This document shows, piece after piece, positions 15,184-21,925 of a stretch of 21,925 nucleotides of DNA. The notes below the pieces were generated by a model. That model saw only the letters and a program-made list of their open reading frames with translations, searched no databases and was not told where the DNA came from. Every line of letters starts with the position of its first letter. The first letter of the stretch is position 1. Origin of the DNA: Chloroflexota bacterium (GTDB lineage: Bacteria; Chloroflexota; Anaerolineae; Anaerolineales; UBA4823); contig JAEWYL010000067.1 of the NCBI GenBank assembly GCA_023395675.1, positions 1 through 21,925 on the forward strand, written 5' to 3'. The position numbers and the translations under genes were made by a program.

Positions 15184-16596
15184 ATGCGTACTAAAGTATT
15201 CGCTCTATTTCTGCTGGTGAGTATTTTACTCGGCGCCTGCGCCCAGGCTACCCCTCAGCCCGAGGCCCAGGTGGAAACCGTAATCGAAACTGTAGTGGTA
15301 GAAAAAGTGGTGGAGCAGACGGTTGAAGTTGAGAAAGTGGTCGAGAAAGTGGTGGAAGTGACCCCCACCCCCGGCCCCAACCCTGAGGCCATTATCTCCG
15401 GGGTGGAAGAAGGCGCCGAGATTACCCTGTGGACCTTCTGGCTTTCCCCCACCTTCGACGATTACATCGCCAGCACCATTGAACGCTTCGAAGCCGCCTA
15501 CCCCGGCGTCACGGTCAAAGTCGAAGACCACCAGGCCACCATGCTGGACGACCTGCGCAACGCTTTCGCCGCCGGCACCGCCCCCGACGTCATCAACCTC
15601 TCCAACGGCGAGGGCTGGGTGAGCGAGTTCGCCACCCAGGGCCTGCTGCTGCCCCTGGACGACGTCGTGCCCCAGGACGTCAAGGACCTGTACTTCCCCG
15701 GGCTGTGGAACGTCTCTCTGGTGGACGGCGCGAACTACCAGTTCCCCTGGTACGCCGCAGTCGCCACCGAGCTGATCAACACCAAGCTCTACGTGGAAGA
15801 GGCCGGCCTTACGGTGGAGGACTTCCCCAAGACGGTGGCCGAGCTGCCCGCAGTCTGCAAGACCATCAAAGATAAGACCGGCACCCTGTGCGACATCCGC
15901 CTGACCGTGAACGACCTGCCCTCCCAGATGATCTACGAAGGCGGCGTCCAGTTCATGAACGAGGACGGCTCCAGCTTCACCTTCGACTCCCCCGAGGCCG
16001 TTGAATGGCTGCAGATGTACGCGGGCATGGTGAAAGACGGCACCGTGGACCGCAACGCCCTGATGACCGACCAGGACCGGGTGGCCCTCGACCTGTTCAC
16101 CTCGGGCCAGGCGGCCTTCTTCCAGACCGGCCCGCAGCTCATCCGCGAGGTGCGCTCCAACAACCCCGGGCTGTACGGCTACCTGGCGGTAGTCCCGGCT
16201 CCGGTGGGCAAGTCCGGCGCTCTCCCGCCCACCGCTATGGGCGTCTCGGTAAAGCACGACACCCCCTATCCCAATGCCTCCATCGCCCTGGCCCAGTTCC
16301 TGACCAACCCCCAGAGCATGCTGGAGTTCGCCAAGATCGTGGCGGTCTATCCCTCCACGCCGGGCTCTTACGAAGATCCCTTCTTCTCGGCCGACCCGGT
16401 CGCCATCGAGGACAGCGTCAAGCCGATCGCCAGCGAGATCATCTCCAAGCAGACCGACCTGAAGCCCACCATCCCGCACTTCAAGGATGTCAACGATATC
16501 CTGCTGCAGGCTGTCCAGCAGGCCCTGTTCAACAATGTTGATCCCCAGCAGGCTCTCACGGACGCGGTGGCGCAGGCCAACGCCCTGCTTCCCTGA
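15184..16596 (+). CDS. Sugar ABC transporter solute-binding lipoprotein
   Basis: A 470-residue binding protein with AGGAG at 15170-15174 before the ATG. A type II signal peptide ends in the lipobox LLGAC, so Cys19 should be lipidated and the protein tethered outside the membrane. A Val/Glu-rich stalk (about 29-60; units such as VVEKVVE) and a TPTPGP linker follow, then a family 1 solute-binding domain (ITLWTFWLSPTFDDYI; FAAGTAPDVINLSNGEGW; FFQTGPQLIREV). It would capture a sugar or oligosaccharide and deliver it to the two permeases downstream. The neighbouring NagZ-type enzyme suggests an amino-sugar-containing ligand, but the ligand cannot be read directly. Confidence 0.93.
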   Translation: MRTKVFALFLLVSILLGACAQATPQPEAQVETVIETVVVEKVVEQTVEVEKVVEKVVEVTPTPGPNPEAIISGVEEGAEITLWTFWLSPTFDDYIASTIERFEAAYPGVTVKVEDHQATMLDDLRNAFAAGTAPDVINLSNGEGWVSEFATQGLLLPLDDVVPQDVKDLYFPGLWNVSLVDGANYQFPWYAAVATELINTKLYVEEAGLTVEDFPKTVAELPAVCKTIKDKTGTLCDIRLTVNDLPSQMIYEGGVQFMNEDGSSFTFDSPEAVEWLQMYAGMVKDGTVDRNALMTDQDRVALDLFTSGQAAFFQTGPQLIREVRSNNPGLYGYLAVVPAPVGKSGALPPTAMGVSVKHDTPYPNASIALAQFLTNPQSMLEFAKIVAVYPSTPGSYEDPFFSADPVAIEDSVKPIASEIISKQTDLKPTIPHFKDVNDILLQAVQQALFNNVDPQQALTDAVAQANALLP

Positions 16597-16608
16597 CCCT
16601 GAACTCCT

Positions 16609-16639
16609 CCGGGAGCCTGCGGCCTCCGCAGGCTTCCGG
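16609..16639 (+). other. Intercistronic hairpin between binding protein and permease genes
   Basis: A 14-bp stem, CCGGGAGCCTGCGG (16609-16622) with CCGCAGGCTTCCGG (16626-16639), with one G-U pair and a CCT loop, lies 12 bases after the binding-protein stop. There is no T-tract. In malE-malF-type operons such hairpins protect the upstream mRNA and lower permease expression; the same role is inferred here. The rest of the 335-base gap (16640-16931) is less GC-rich, has an 8-T run at 16834-16841 and no gene or clear promoter that I could support. Confidence 0.55.
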
Positions 16640-16931
16640 ACCCTCTCCAGGTACTTTACCCAAGACGAAAACAGCACCGGCCCCACGAATACCAGTTCTT
16701 GTGGTTGGGTGCGACGCTTCCGGCGCTCAGGTTTTTGGGAAACAGGCGGAGCAGCCGCCCGGTCCCTCAAAGACCCTTACCAGAGATTTCGCAAGCAGAC
16801 CGCACAGCAGCCTGGTTCAACATTTTGTAGCTGTTTTTTTTATGCCAGCGGATGGAAAGGCCGGGTAAAATCCTGCTGTAGCTATCCCGGCAGCAAGAAG
16901 GTTCGCGGGCAGCGCCCGGCGGAGGCTTTGG

Positions 16932-17810
16932 ATGAACAGAGGAAATTCGCTCACCCCATACCTGTTTCTGACGCCCGCGCTGCTGGCGATCGCGGTCTTC
17001 GTCCTCTTCCCCATGGGGGCGGTCGTCTACTACAGCTTCACCGATTACAGCATCGTCACCCCCCCGGAATGGATCGGACTGCGGAACTACCAGCAGCTCC
17101 TCAAAGACCCCATCTTCTGGCAGGCCCTCAAGCACTCATTCATTTACCTGCTGGTCACCCCCATCCTGATCTTCCTGTGCATCCTGCTCGCCATCGTGGT
17201 CAACCGCAAACTGCCGGGGATTAACCTGTTCCGGGCGCTGTACTATATCCCGGTGATCAGCGGCAGCGTGGCGGTCGGCATCGCCTGGCGGCTGCTGCTG
17301 GACACCAACGGCATGCTCAACAGCATGCTCATCTCCGCCGGGCTGCTGTCCGAGCCCATTCAATGGCTGGCGGAGCCGGCCTACACCCTGCCCATCGCCA
17401 TGCTGCTCACCATCTGGATGGGCCTGGGCTACTACATGATGATCTTCCTGGCCGGGCTGCAGAATATCTCCGAAGAGCTGTACGACGCGGCCATGATCGA
17501 CGGCTGCAACGCCTGGCAAAAACACCTGTACGTGACGGTGCCCGGGCTGCGCCCGCAGATCACCTTTGTGACGGTGATCTCCAGCCTGGCCGCGCTGGAG
17601 GTCTTCACCGAGATTTACATCCTCACCGGTGGGTTGGGGGGCATCTTGAACAGCGGGGTGACCATCGTGTTTTACATCTGGAAGCAGGCCTTCAAGCTGC
17701 AGCACGCGGGCATGGCCTCCGCCATCGCCATGGTGCTGCTGGTGATCACCCTCGCATTCTCGATTATGAACCTGCGCATGCTGGAGCGCGGTACGGAGGC
17801 GGAAGCATGA
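16932..17810 (+). CDS. Sugar ABC transporter permease (MalF/UgpA type)
   Basis: A 292-residue integral membrane protein, with GGAGG at 16921-16925 before the ATG. About six hydrophobic segments are apparent, the first in PYLFLTPALLAIAVFVLF. The cytoplasmic EAA loop that docks the ATPase is clear: EELYDAAMIDGCNAWQK, followed by PGLRPQ. It matches binding-protein-dependent CUT1 sugar permeases in length and pattern. It forms a heterodimeric channel with the next gene product, overlapping it by 4 bases (ATGA). No ATPase gene is present in the window. Confidence 0.93.
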   Translation: MNRGNSLTPYLFLTPALLAIAVFVLFPMGAVVYYSFTDYSIVTPPEWIGLRNYQQLLKDPIFWQALKHSFIYLLVTPILIFLCILLAIVVNRKLPGINLFRALYYIPVISGSVAVGIAWRLLLDTNGMLNSMLISAGLLSEPIQWLAEPAYTLPIAMLLTIWMGLGYYMMIFLAGLQNISEELYDAAMIDGCNAWQKHLYVTVPGLRPQITFVTVISSLAALEVFTEIYILTGGLGGILNSGVTIVFYIWKQAFKLQHAGMASAIAMVLLVITLAFSIMNLRMLERGTEAEA

Positions 17811-18685
17811 TGGAGCTTGCCCAGGCGAAAGCAATCCCCGTGGTGAAAACGCACCGCCGCACCCGGCGGGCGCTGGAAAACGTGTTCTGGTATGTGGTGC
17901 TCTGCCTGATCGCGGTCATCACCGTTTTCCCCTTTGTCTGGATCCTGTTCACCTCGTTCAAAGGGCCGAACGATGCGATTTACTCGGTCCCCCCGCAGCT
18001 CATCCCGCACGACCCGACCCTGGACAACTACAAACGGGTGTGGGACCAGCTCCCGATGGCGCGCTTTTTCCTGAACAGCATCCTGGTTTCGGTCATCACC
18101 GTGACCCTGAACCTGCTGATCACCTCCCTGGCCGCCTACCCCTTCGCCAAGATGAATTTCCGCGGGCGGGACCTGATCTTCTACCTGCTGCTGGCGACCT
18201 TTATCATCCCGCCCCAGCTCACCTATATCCCCAGCTACGTGCTGGCGGTGCGGGTGTTCAAGTATTACGACTCGCTCATGGCGCTGATCTTCCCGGGCCT
18301 GGCGACGGTGTTCAACATCTTTCTGCTGCGGCAGGCCTTCCGCACCGTGCCCGACGACCTGATTGACGCCGGGCGCATTGACGGCGCCAGCGAGCTGCGC
18401 ATCTGGTGGAGCATCCTGCTGCCGGTGGTCAAGCCCTCCCTCGCCACCGTCGCCATCATCACCTTCGTCACCCAGTGGAACGACTTCCTGTGGCCCTCCC
18501 TGATGCTGCCCACCATGGAACATAAAACCCTGCAGGTGGGGCTGGTGGCCCTGCAGGGTATGTTCGCCTCTGATTCGCGCGGGATTGCAGCCGGGGTGGT
18601 CATGACCGTCATCCCGATCCTGATTCTGTTCGTCACCCTGCAGCGCCAGTTTGTGCGCGGCCTGACAGGCGCCGTCAAGGGTTAG
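17807..18685 (+). CDS. Sugar ABC transporter permease (MalG/UgpE type)
   Basis: A 292-residue partner permease. The ATG at 17807 overlaps the previous stop as ATGA and has GGAGG at 17795-17799, 7 bases upstream; the open frame extends much further upstream but only antisense to or inside the MalF-type gene. It has about six membrane segments (first in FWYVVLCLIAVITVFPFVWIL, split here for length: FWYVVLCLIAV then ITVFPFVWIL) and the EAA loop DDLIDAGRIDGASELRI with ILLPVVKPSLA. It is the last gene of the importer operon and is followed by a large hairpin. Confidence 0.94.
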   Translation: MMELAQAKAIPVVKTHRRTRRALENVFWYVVLCLIAVITVFPFVWILFTSFKGPNDAIYSVPPQLIPHDPTLDNYKRVWDQLPMARFFLNSILVSVITVTLNLLITSLAAYPFAKMNFRGRDLIFYLLLATFIIPPQLTYIPSYVLAVRVFKYYDSLMALIFPGLATVFNIFLLRQAFRTVPDDLIDAGRIDGASELRIWWSILLPVVKPSLATVAIITFVTQWNDFLWPSLMLPTMEHKTLQVGLVALQGMFASDSRGIAAGVVMTVIPILILFVTLQRQFVRGLTGAVKG

Positions 18686-18689
18686 CCAA

Positions 18690-18753
18690 GCTGTTCGAGA
18701 TGCTTGCGGCGAGGCCGCCGCAAGCATCTCGAACAGCCATTGCTGAAATGGCT
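18690..18753 (+). terminator. Convergent-gene hairpins: perfect 22-bp inverted repeat plus a smaller one
   Basis: Bases 18690-18711 and 18716-18737 form a perfect 22-bp stem with a 4-base AGGC loop, starting 4 bases after the permease stop. A second 7-bp hairpin, AGCCATT-GCTGA-AATGGCT (18735-18753), overlaps its end and finishes just before the stop of the convergent minus-strand gene at 18755. It probably acts as a bidirectional terminator, although neither strand has a T-tract. The length and perfection of the stem are unusual. Confidence 0.6.
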
Positions 18754-18754
18754 G

Positions 18755-19312
18755 CTACATATATTCCCGGAACTGCAGACCGTGGCGCTTGCGGGCATCC
18801 AGCCAGGCCTTGCGCAGGGTCTCGTATACCTTCTCCGGGTCGGTGACGTTGCGCAGTACGACCTCGGAGTGCGAGGCGTCGTGGCCGCGGATAAAAATAT
18901 CTCCGACGCCGAAGATGCGCTCGCTCATCCCCTGCTTGTAATCAATATCCTGAATACGCACCAGCTCGAAGTTCTCCACATCCCTGGCGATCAGCCCGCG
19001 CACAATTTTCAACCGTTCGCTGGTGAGAATATAGGTCTCGACCAGGGACAGGTACGGGCGGCCCTGCCAGAGGACTTTCTCGTTCCCCACCTCGTCCTCC
19101 GTCTCCCCGGGGGTCGGAATGCTCTCCCGCTCCGAGGGCAGGGGGGCGGCTTCGTCCAGGATAGAGTCCAGGGTGACCAGCATCTGGTCGGCGATCTTGC
19201 CGACCAGTTTTTCCTGTTCTTCCTGAGGCACTGAGGATAAATCCACCCGGCTTTGGGCCACAGCCTGCCAGATCTGGCCGGTAATGCGGGCGCGCGTGTT
19301 CTCGATCGACAT
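18755..19312 (-). CDS. Bacterial PH-domain protein
   Basis: A 185-residue protein with a strong ribosome site (AGGAGG, complement of 19319-19324) 6 bases before its ATG. The N-terminal ~75 residues are helical and charged (TRARITGQIWQAVAQ; EKLVGKIADQMLV). The C-terminal half is a bacterial pleckstrin-homology-like domain: EKVLWQGRP, ETYILTSERLKIVRGL, VENFELVRIQDIDYKQG and GDIFIRG, ending in a helix (DPEKVYETLRKAWLDARKR). Unlike YdbS/YdbT-type PH proteins it has no membrane segments, so it should be cytoplasmic. Function unknown; bacterial PH domains are often protein- or membrane-interaction modules. Confidence 0.8.
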   Translation of the reverse strand: MSIENTRARITGQIWQAVAQSRVDLSSVPQEEQEKLVGKIADQMLVTLDSILDEAAPLPSERESIPTPGETEDEVGNEKVLWQGRPYLSLVETYILTSERLKIVRGLIARDVENFELVRIQDIDYKQGMSERIFGVGDIFIRGHDASHSEVVLRNVTDPEKVYETLRKAWLDARKRHGLQFREYM

Positions 19313-19362
19313 GGATAACCTCCTATCTGCGTGGACAGTCTTTGCGTGCGTTTATTTTAATC

Positions 19363-19427
19363 TATATACCGTGAGTACGGGGTTAGGGTGCCGGGGTATG
19401 GTTCATACCCCGTACTGAGGTTATATA
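19363..19427. repeat. Imperfect 21-bp inverted repeat with an internal hairpin
   Basis: Arms 19363-19383 and 19407-19427 match at 18 of 21 positions when one is reverse-complemented; the inner halves AGTACGGGGT and ACCCCGTACT are perfect. A nested alternative hairpin, CGGGGTATG-GTT-CATACCCCG (19392-19412), competes with the outer pairing. The element lies 51-115 bases upstream of the PH-domain gene and 52 bases after the M23 gene stop (both minus strand), so it may be a terminator, an operator, or a small repeat element. The rest of 19313-19478 shows no gene. Confidence 0.6.
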
Positions 19428-19478
19428 CGTAAGAGTGGCCGTCAGGGCGCGTAAAGGTCGGATAGGGTTCAGAGGCCG

Positions 19479-20378
19479 CTAAGGCAGCCCGGCCAGCAGG
19501 CTCATCGGGTCGAACATCTGGAATACCCCGCTCACCCGCCAGGCGCAGTAATTCGCCATCTCCTCGGGGGAGGCGCCGGGGTCGTAATGGGCCAGGCTCT
19601 CGAAGCGCGCCCCGGAGGGCCCCAGACGGGCCTCCAGGTGCAGGTGCGGGTTGAGGGCGTTCCCGCTGCCGCCCACCGCCCCGAGCGTCTGCCCGCAGGC
19701 CAGGTCTTCCCCCGGCTCTACTACGGGCGGGTCCTGCAGGTGGGCGTAGAGCAGGTAGAGGGAGCGCCCGGCGAAATCCCAGGCGGCGGGGGCGGCGGTG
19801 GGGCAGGTCAGGGCAGCCAGGGGCTGGACGGTGGGGGCGAGGGTGGGCAGGAGGCTTTGGGCCGGGAGCCGGTCCAGGGAGGTCTCGACCAGCAGGGCGT
19901 TGCCGTACGGGAAGCGCCCCGCCAGCGCCATCGCCACGCGGCCGGGCAGCACCGCCTGCACCGGGCGCCCGGAGAGGGCGATCCCGGACGGGCCGGTGAC
20001 GGCGAAGTCCACGCCGTGGTGCGGGCGGTCGTCCCCGGGCCGCGGCGGGTGATAGGGGTTGTTGACCGCCGCCTGCAGCGCTTCCAGCGAGAAGCCCTCC
20101 AGCGGGGAACACAGGGGCGGGGGAGGTTCCGCGGCGGGTGGTAGCGCGGTTTCCGAGGCCTCAGCCGTATGGGTGGGAGAGGGAGAAGCGGCGGGGCCGG
20201 GCGTTGGGCTCGCCGGGATTTGCGCGCCGGCCGGGGCGAGGGCGGTGTGCGCCTGGACCGTCTGCGCGGCCGGCGATGGCCCGGCGGCAGCCGGCGGCGC
20301 AGCAGAGCGGACCGAGCACCCAAGCAGGAAAAGGCAGGCCGCGAAAACGGATATAATGGACCGGTATAAGGAGGTCAC
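19479..20378 (-). CDS. M23 (LytM/lysostaphin-fold) peptidase-like lipoprotein
   Basis: From the GTG at 20378 the protein is 299 residues. A lipoprotein signal peptide ends in FLLGC (Cys21). A long Pro/Ala/Ser/Thr-rich, low-complexity linker (about 22-90) leads to an M23 domain with the zinc ligands in place: His120-x3-Asp124 in HHGVDF and His247 in NPHLHLE, with His213 (YAHL) and His245 nearby. It is probably an exported peptidoglycan endopeptidase or amidase activator anchored to the membrane. The start is uncertain: an in-frame TTG at 20408 would add 10 residues but overlap the divergent gene, and neither has a clear ribosome site. The interdomain insert between about residues 165 and 200 is unusually Pro/Leu-rich. 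Confidence 0.85.
   Translation of the reverse strand: MTSLYRSIISVFAACLFLLGCSVRSAAPPAAAGPSPAAQTVQAHTALAPAGAQIPASPTPGPAASPSPTHTAEASETALPPAAEPPPPLCSPLEGFSLEALQAAVNNPYHPPRPGDDRPHHGVDFAVTGPSGIALSGRPVQAVLPGRVAMALAGRFPYGNALLVETSLDRLPAQSLLPTLAPTVQPLAALTCPTAAPAAWDFAGRSLYLLYAHLQDPPVVEPGEDLACGQTLGAVGGSGNALNPHLHLEARLGPSGARFESLAHYDPGASPEEMANYCAWRVSGVFQMFDPMSLLAGLP
20352..20375 (+). promoter_or_regulatory. -10 box and strong ribosome site of the small divergent gene
   Basis: TATAAT (20352-20357) is followed by AAGGAGGT (20368-20375), 4 bases before a GTG start at 20380. The -35 region is poor, so the promoter is tentative. The ribosome site decides the start over the in-frame ATG at 20356, which overlaps the -10 box. 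Confidence 0.5.
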
Positions 20379-20379
20379 G

Positions 20380-20805
20380 GTGAGCTTTCGACTGACCAAC
20401 CAGAACAATCCTGAAAAAAGGCTCTACCTGAGCGTCGAAGCCTGGTACGGCATGCTCGAGCTGGCGGAAGCACACGGCTGGACCCCGATCGGGACCGGGC
20501 TGCCCCCCTGGTGGGGCGGCGGGGGCGGCTCGAACGGGTTCAACCTGCAGGCGCAGGATAACTGGAACGGCGACTATATCTCCGGCGATGGAGGGCTGGT
20601 GATGCTGGAGGACGCCCTCAACCTGGCGGACGCCCTCGAACGGGCCTTCTGGGAGTACGAGCCCCGCTTCACCCGCCCGGTCTTCGAGGTTATCCAGGAC
20701 TATTTTCGCCCGCGGGAAAGGCTCCTGCCGGGGATCGGCGCCATCGCCCTGACGGCGGATTTCTGCCGCTGCGGGGCCTTCTGGATCGAGCGCGCCTACC
20801 ACTAG
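20380..20805 (+). CDS. Hypothetical protein, 141 residues
   Basis: A small soluble-looking protein with a GTG start and an excellent ribosome site. It begins MSFRLTNQNNPEKRLYLSV and has a Trp/Gly-rich stretch (WTPIGTGLPPWWGGGGG), a helical acidic middle (LEDALNLADALERAFWEYE) and a C-terminal DFCRCGAFWIERA with two close cysteines. No signal peptide, membrane segment or known catalytic motif is recognised. It is transcribed divergently from the M23 gene with a near-zero gap. Family not recognised. Confidence 0.75.
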   Translation: MSFRLTNQNNPEKRLYLSVEAWYGMLELAEAHGWTPIGTGLPPWWGGGGGSNGFNLQAQDNWNGDYISGDGGLVMLEDALNLADALERAFWEYEPRFTRPVFEVIQDYFRPRERLLPGIGAIALTADFCRCGAFWIERAYH

Positions 20806-20824
20806 CGCCCTCGGGCGGCCTCTC

Positions 20825-20842
20825 CGGATTATATCCGCTTTT
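20825..20842 (+). terminator. Weak terminator-like hairpin
   Basis: CGGAT-TAT-ATCCG (20825-20837) followed by CTTTT, about 20 bases after the stop of the 141-residue gene. The stem is only 5 bp, so termination is tentative; a CGCCC/GGGCG pair (20806-20817) lies just before it. Confidence 0.35.
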
Positions 20843-20870
20843 AGAACCTATCTTAACAATGTTCTTCCAT

Positions 20871-20957
20871 GTTGTAGTGAGGCTGTCCTAAAACAGCCAT
20901 GGTAAATATCGTAATCATTTGCCTGCACGTGGTCTTTTCGGACAGCCCCACGACAAC
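20871..20957. mobile_element. MITE-like element or insertion-sequence remnant with 23-bp inverted ends
   Basis: The left end 20871-20893 and right end 20935-20957 are inverted copies matching at 20 of 23 positions; the shared core is GGCTGTCC followed by AAAA. They enclose only 41 bases with no open frame. Ends of the type GAGGCTGTCC-AAAA resemble termini of several DDE insertion-sequence families, which is why a MITE is preferred. No clear target-site duplication is seen. The inner part can also form GGCTGT-CCTAAA-ACAGCC (20881-20898). The rest of 20806-21122 holds no gene; a firm promoter for the next gene could not be named. Confidence 0.55.
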
Positions 20958-21122
20958 CGGATCCCATTTCAGAGCGGTACTTATACATCCACTGCGTCTC
21001 TACAATGCGTATATTTTGGGTGAGTGAGGTTTTGAGAGGCCTGGCGCCGCCCGGCGGCACAGGCGCTCGCAAAACACCTCTTAATGGTAAAGCGAGAAGA
21101 GCACGAATAGGAGGTACTGGGT

Positions 21123-21925
21123 ATGAGTAAGTTTCTGCAAACGGCGGTGAGGCCGGGCCGGGCGCTGCCCGCCCTGATCGGGCTGCTGGCGCTCGTCCTG
21201 CCGCTCTGGTCGGCGCTGGCTGCGCCGCGCGCCCTCTTCCCGGAGGTCATCCCCCTGCCGGACGGGCACCAGCCGGAGGGCATCGTGATCGGCAGGGACG
21301 GCAATTTCTACGCCGGCTCGCTGGCGAACGGCTCAATCTACCAGGGGAATGTGAAGACCGGGAAGGGGGATATCCTGGTGCCGCCGCAAGACGGGCGGGT
21401 GGCGGTCGGGCTGGCGTATGACAAGCGCAGCCACTACATCTTCGCCGCCGGCGGCGGCGGAGGCGCCGGCTACGTCTATGACGCGGCCACCGGCGAGGGC
21501 GTGGCCGCCTACCAGTTCACCAGCGAACCGTCCTTCGTGAACGACGTGGTGGTGACGCGCACCGCCGCCTATTTCACCGATTCTTCCCGACCTTTCCTCT
21601 ACAAAGTGCCCCTGGGCCGCAACGGCCAGCTCCCCGATCCGGACGAGGTGGAGGCCATCCCGCTGGGCGGGGAGTTCAATTTCATCCCCGGCGCTTTCAA
21701 CGCCAATGGGATTGACGGCTATCCGAACGGGCAGTGGCTGATCATCGTGCATTCGGCTGAAGGGGCGCTCTACCGGGTGGACCGGGACACCGGGTTCGCC
21801 CGGCGCATTGACCTGGGCGGGGGTTCGGTCCCCAACGGCGACGGTCTCCTGCTCAGCGGCTGGACCCTGTACGTGGTCCAGAACCGCCTCAACCAGATCG
21901 CGGTGGTCGAACTGGAGCAGCCCTC
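21123..21925 (+). CDS. Exported SMP-30/NHL-like beta-propeller protein, 3' truncated by the window
   Basis: The frame is open from an ATG at 21123 (AGGAGGT at 21109-21115) to the window end, 267 codons visible. Residues 1 to about 34 form a Sec signal peptide (ALPALIGLLALVLPLWSALA, then AP). The mature part has propeller-like blades: HQPEGIVIGRDGNFYAGSL, AVGLAYDKRSHYIFAAGG, FVNDVVVTRTAAYFTDSS, ANGIDGYPNGQWLIIVHS and VPNGDGLLLSGWTLYVV. This pattern matches SMP-30/gluconolactonase-like and strictosidine-synthase-like propellers, whose spaced Glu/Asn/Asp residues bind a divalent metal. Whether it is enzymatic or merely a binding propeller cannot be judged; the C-terminus lies beyond the window. 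Confidence 0.8.
   Translation, partial: MSKFLQTAVRPGRALPALIGLLALVLPLWSALAAPRALFPEVIPLPDGHQPEGIVIGRDGNFYAGSLANGSIYQGNVKTGKGDILVPPQDGRVAVGLAYDKRSHYIFAAGGGGGAGYVYDAATGEGVAAYQFTSEPSFVNDVVVTRTAAYFTDSSRPFLYKVPLGRNGQLPDPDEVEAIPLGGEFNFIPGAFNANGIDGYPNGQWLIIVHSAEGALYRVDRDTGFARRIDLGGGSVPNGDGLLLSGWTLYVVQNRLNQIAVVELEQP

Noticed and set aside
16834..16841. An 8-T run considered as a terminator tail before the permeases.
   Set aside because: The only preceding pairing is a 5-bp ACAGC/GCTGT stem with a loop over 20 bases, too weak to call.
17363..17806. Upstream extension of the second permease to a start inside the first permease gene.
   Set aside because: The extension reads a shadow frame of the first permease; ATG 17807 has GGAGG 7 bases upstream and the typical ATGA overlap.
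19357..19478. The end of a minus-strand frame after the M23 gene gives natural-looking sequence (HSYVYNLSTGYEPYPG).
   Set aside because: Its upstream part is only a shadow of the M23 gene in another frame, there is no start or ribosome site of its own, and the repetitive look follows from the inverted repeat in the DNA.
20059..20379. Upstream extension of the 141-residue gene across the divergent M23 gene.
   Set aside because: The extension is antisense to the M23 lipoprotein gene and low-complexity; GTG 20380 has a strong AAGGAGGT site.

Overview
The window looks like chromosomal DNA of a Chloroflexota bacterium, probably class Anaerolineae. The evidence is indirect: high GC; a lipoprotein whose lipobox is followed by a Val/Glu-rich stalk and a Thr-Pro linker, as is common in that phylum; a secreted multidomain protein with CSLREA, beta-helix, PPC, TSP3 and PKD modules; and a binding-protein-dependent sugar importer without its own ATPase next to a ROK regulator. 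No rRNA, tRNA, CRISPR array or complete insertion sequence was seen.

Region 1 (1-10073, + strand) is a tight three-gene unit. It encodes a ~1715-residue exported protein with a gingipain/C25-like cysteine peptidase core and an 18-unit hexapeptide repeat inserted in its PPC domain. Next is a 1343-residue protein with two class III nucleotidyl cyclase domains, a STAND-type ATPase and a TPR array (the layout of mammalian soluble adenylyl cyclase), then a 201-residue HD-family phosphohydrolase. Gaps are 24 and 5 bases, so one transcript is likely. A promoter-like sequence lies at 20-48, followed by a ~200-base leader.

Region 2 (10074-18754, + strand) looks like a carbohydrate, probably amino-sugar, uptake and processing locus. 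It holds a ROK repressor, a cytoplasmic NagZ-type GH3 hexosaminidase and a solute-binding-protein homologue with no export signal; then a strong hairpin terminator and a second promoter; then an exported solute-binding lipoprotein and two MalF/MalG-type permeases. The ROK gene and the lipoprotein gene each have a near-consensus promoter followed immediately by nearly the same 22-base element (18 of 22 identical, dyad TAAG-N9-CTTA). This is the likely ROK operator linking the two transcription units. A frameshifted gene remnant may lie on the minus strand between them.

Region 3 (18755-21925) has a bacterial PH-domain protein and an M23 (LytM) lipoprotein on the minus strand, a small uncharacterised protein transcribed divergently from the M23 gene, an 87-base MITE-like element with 23-base inverted ends, and the 5' part of an exported beta-propeller (SMP-30-like) protein that runs off the window. 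Several striking inverted repeats lie in the intergenic spaces of regions 2 and 3.
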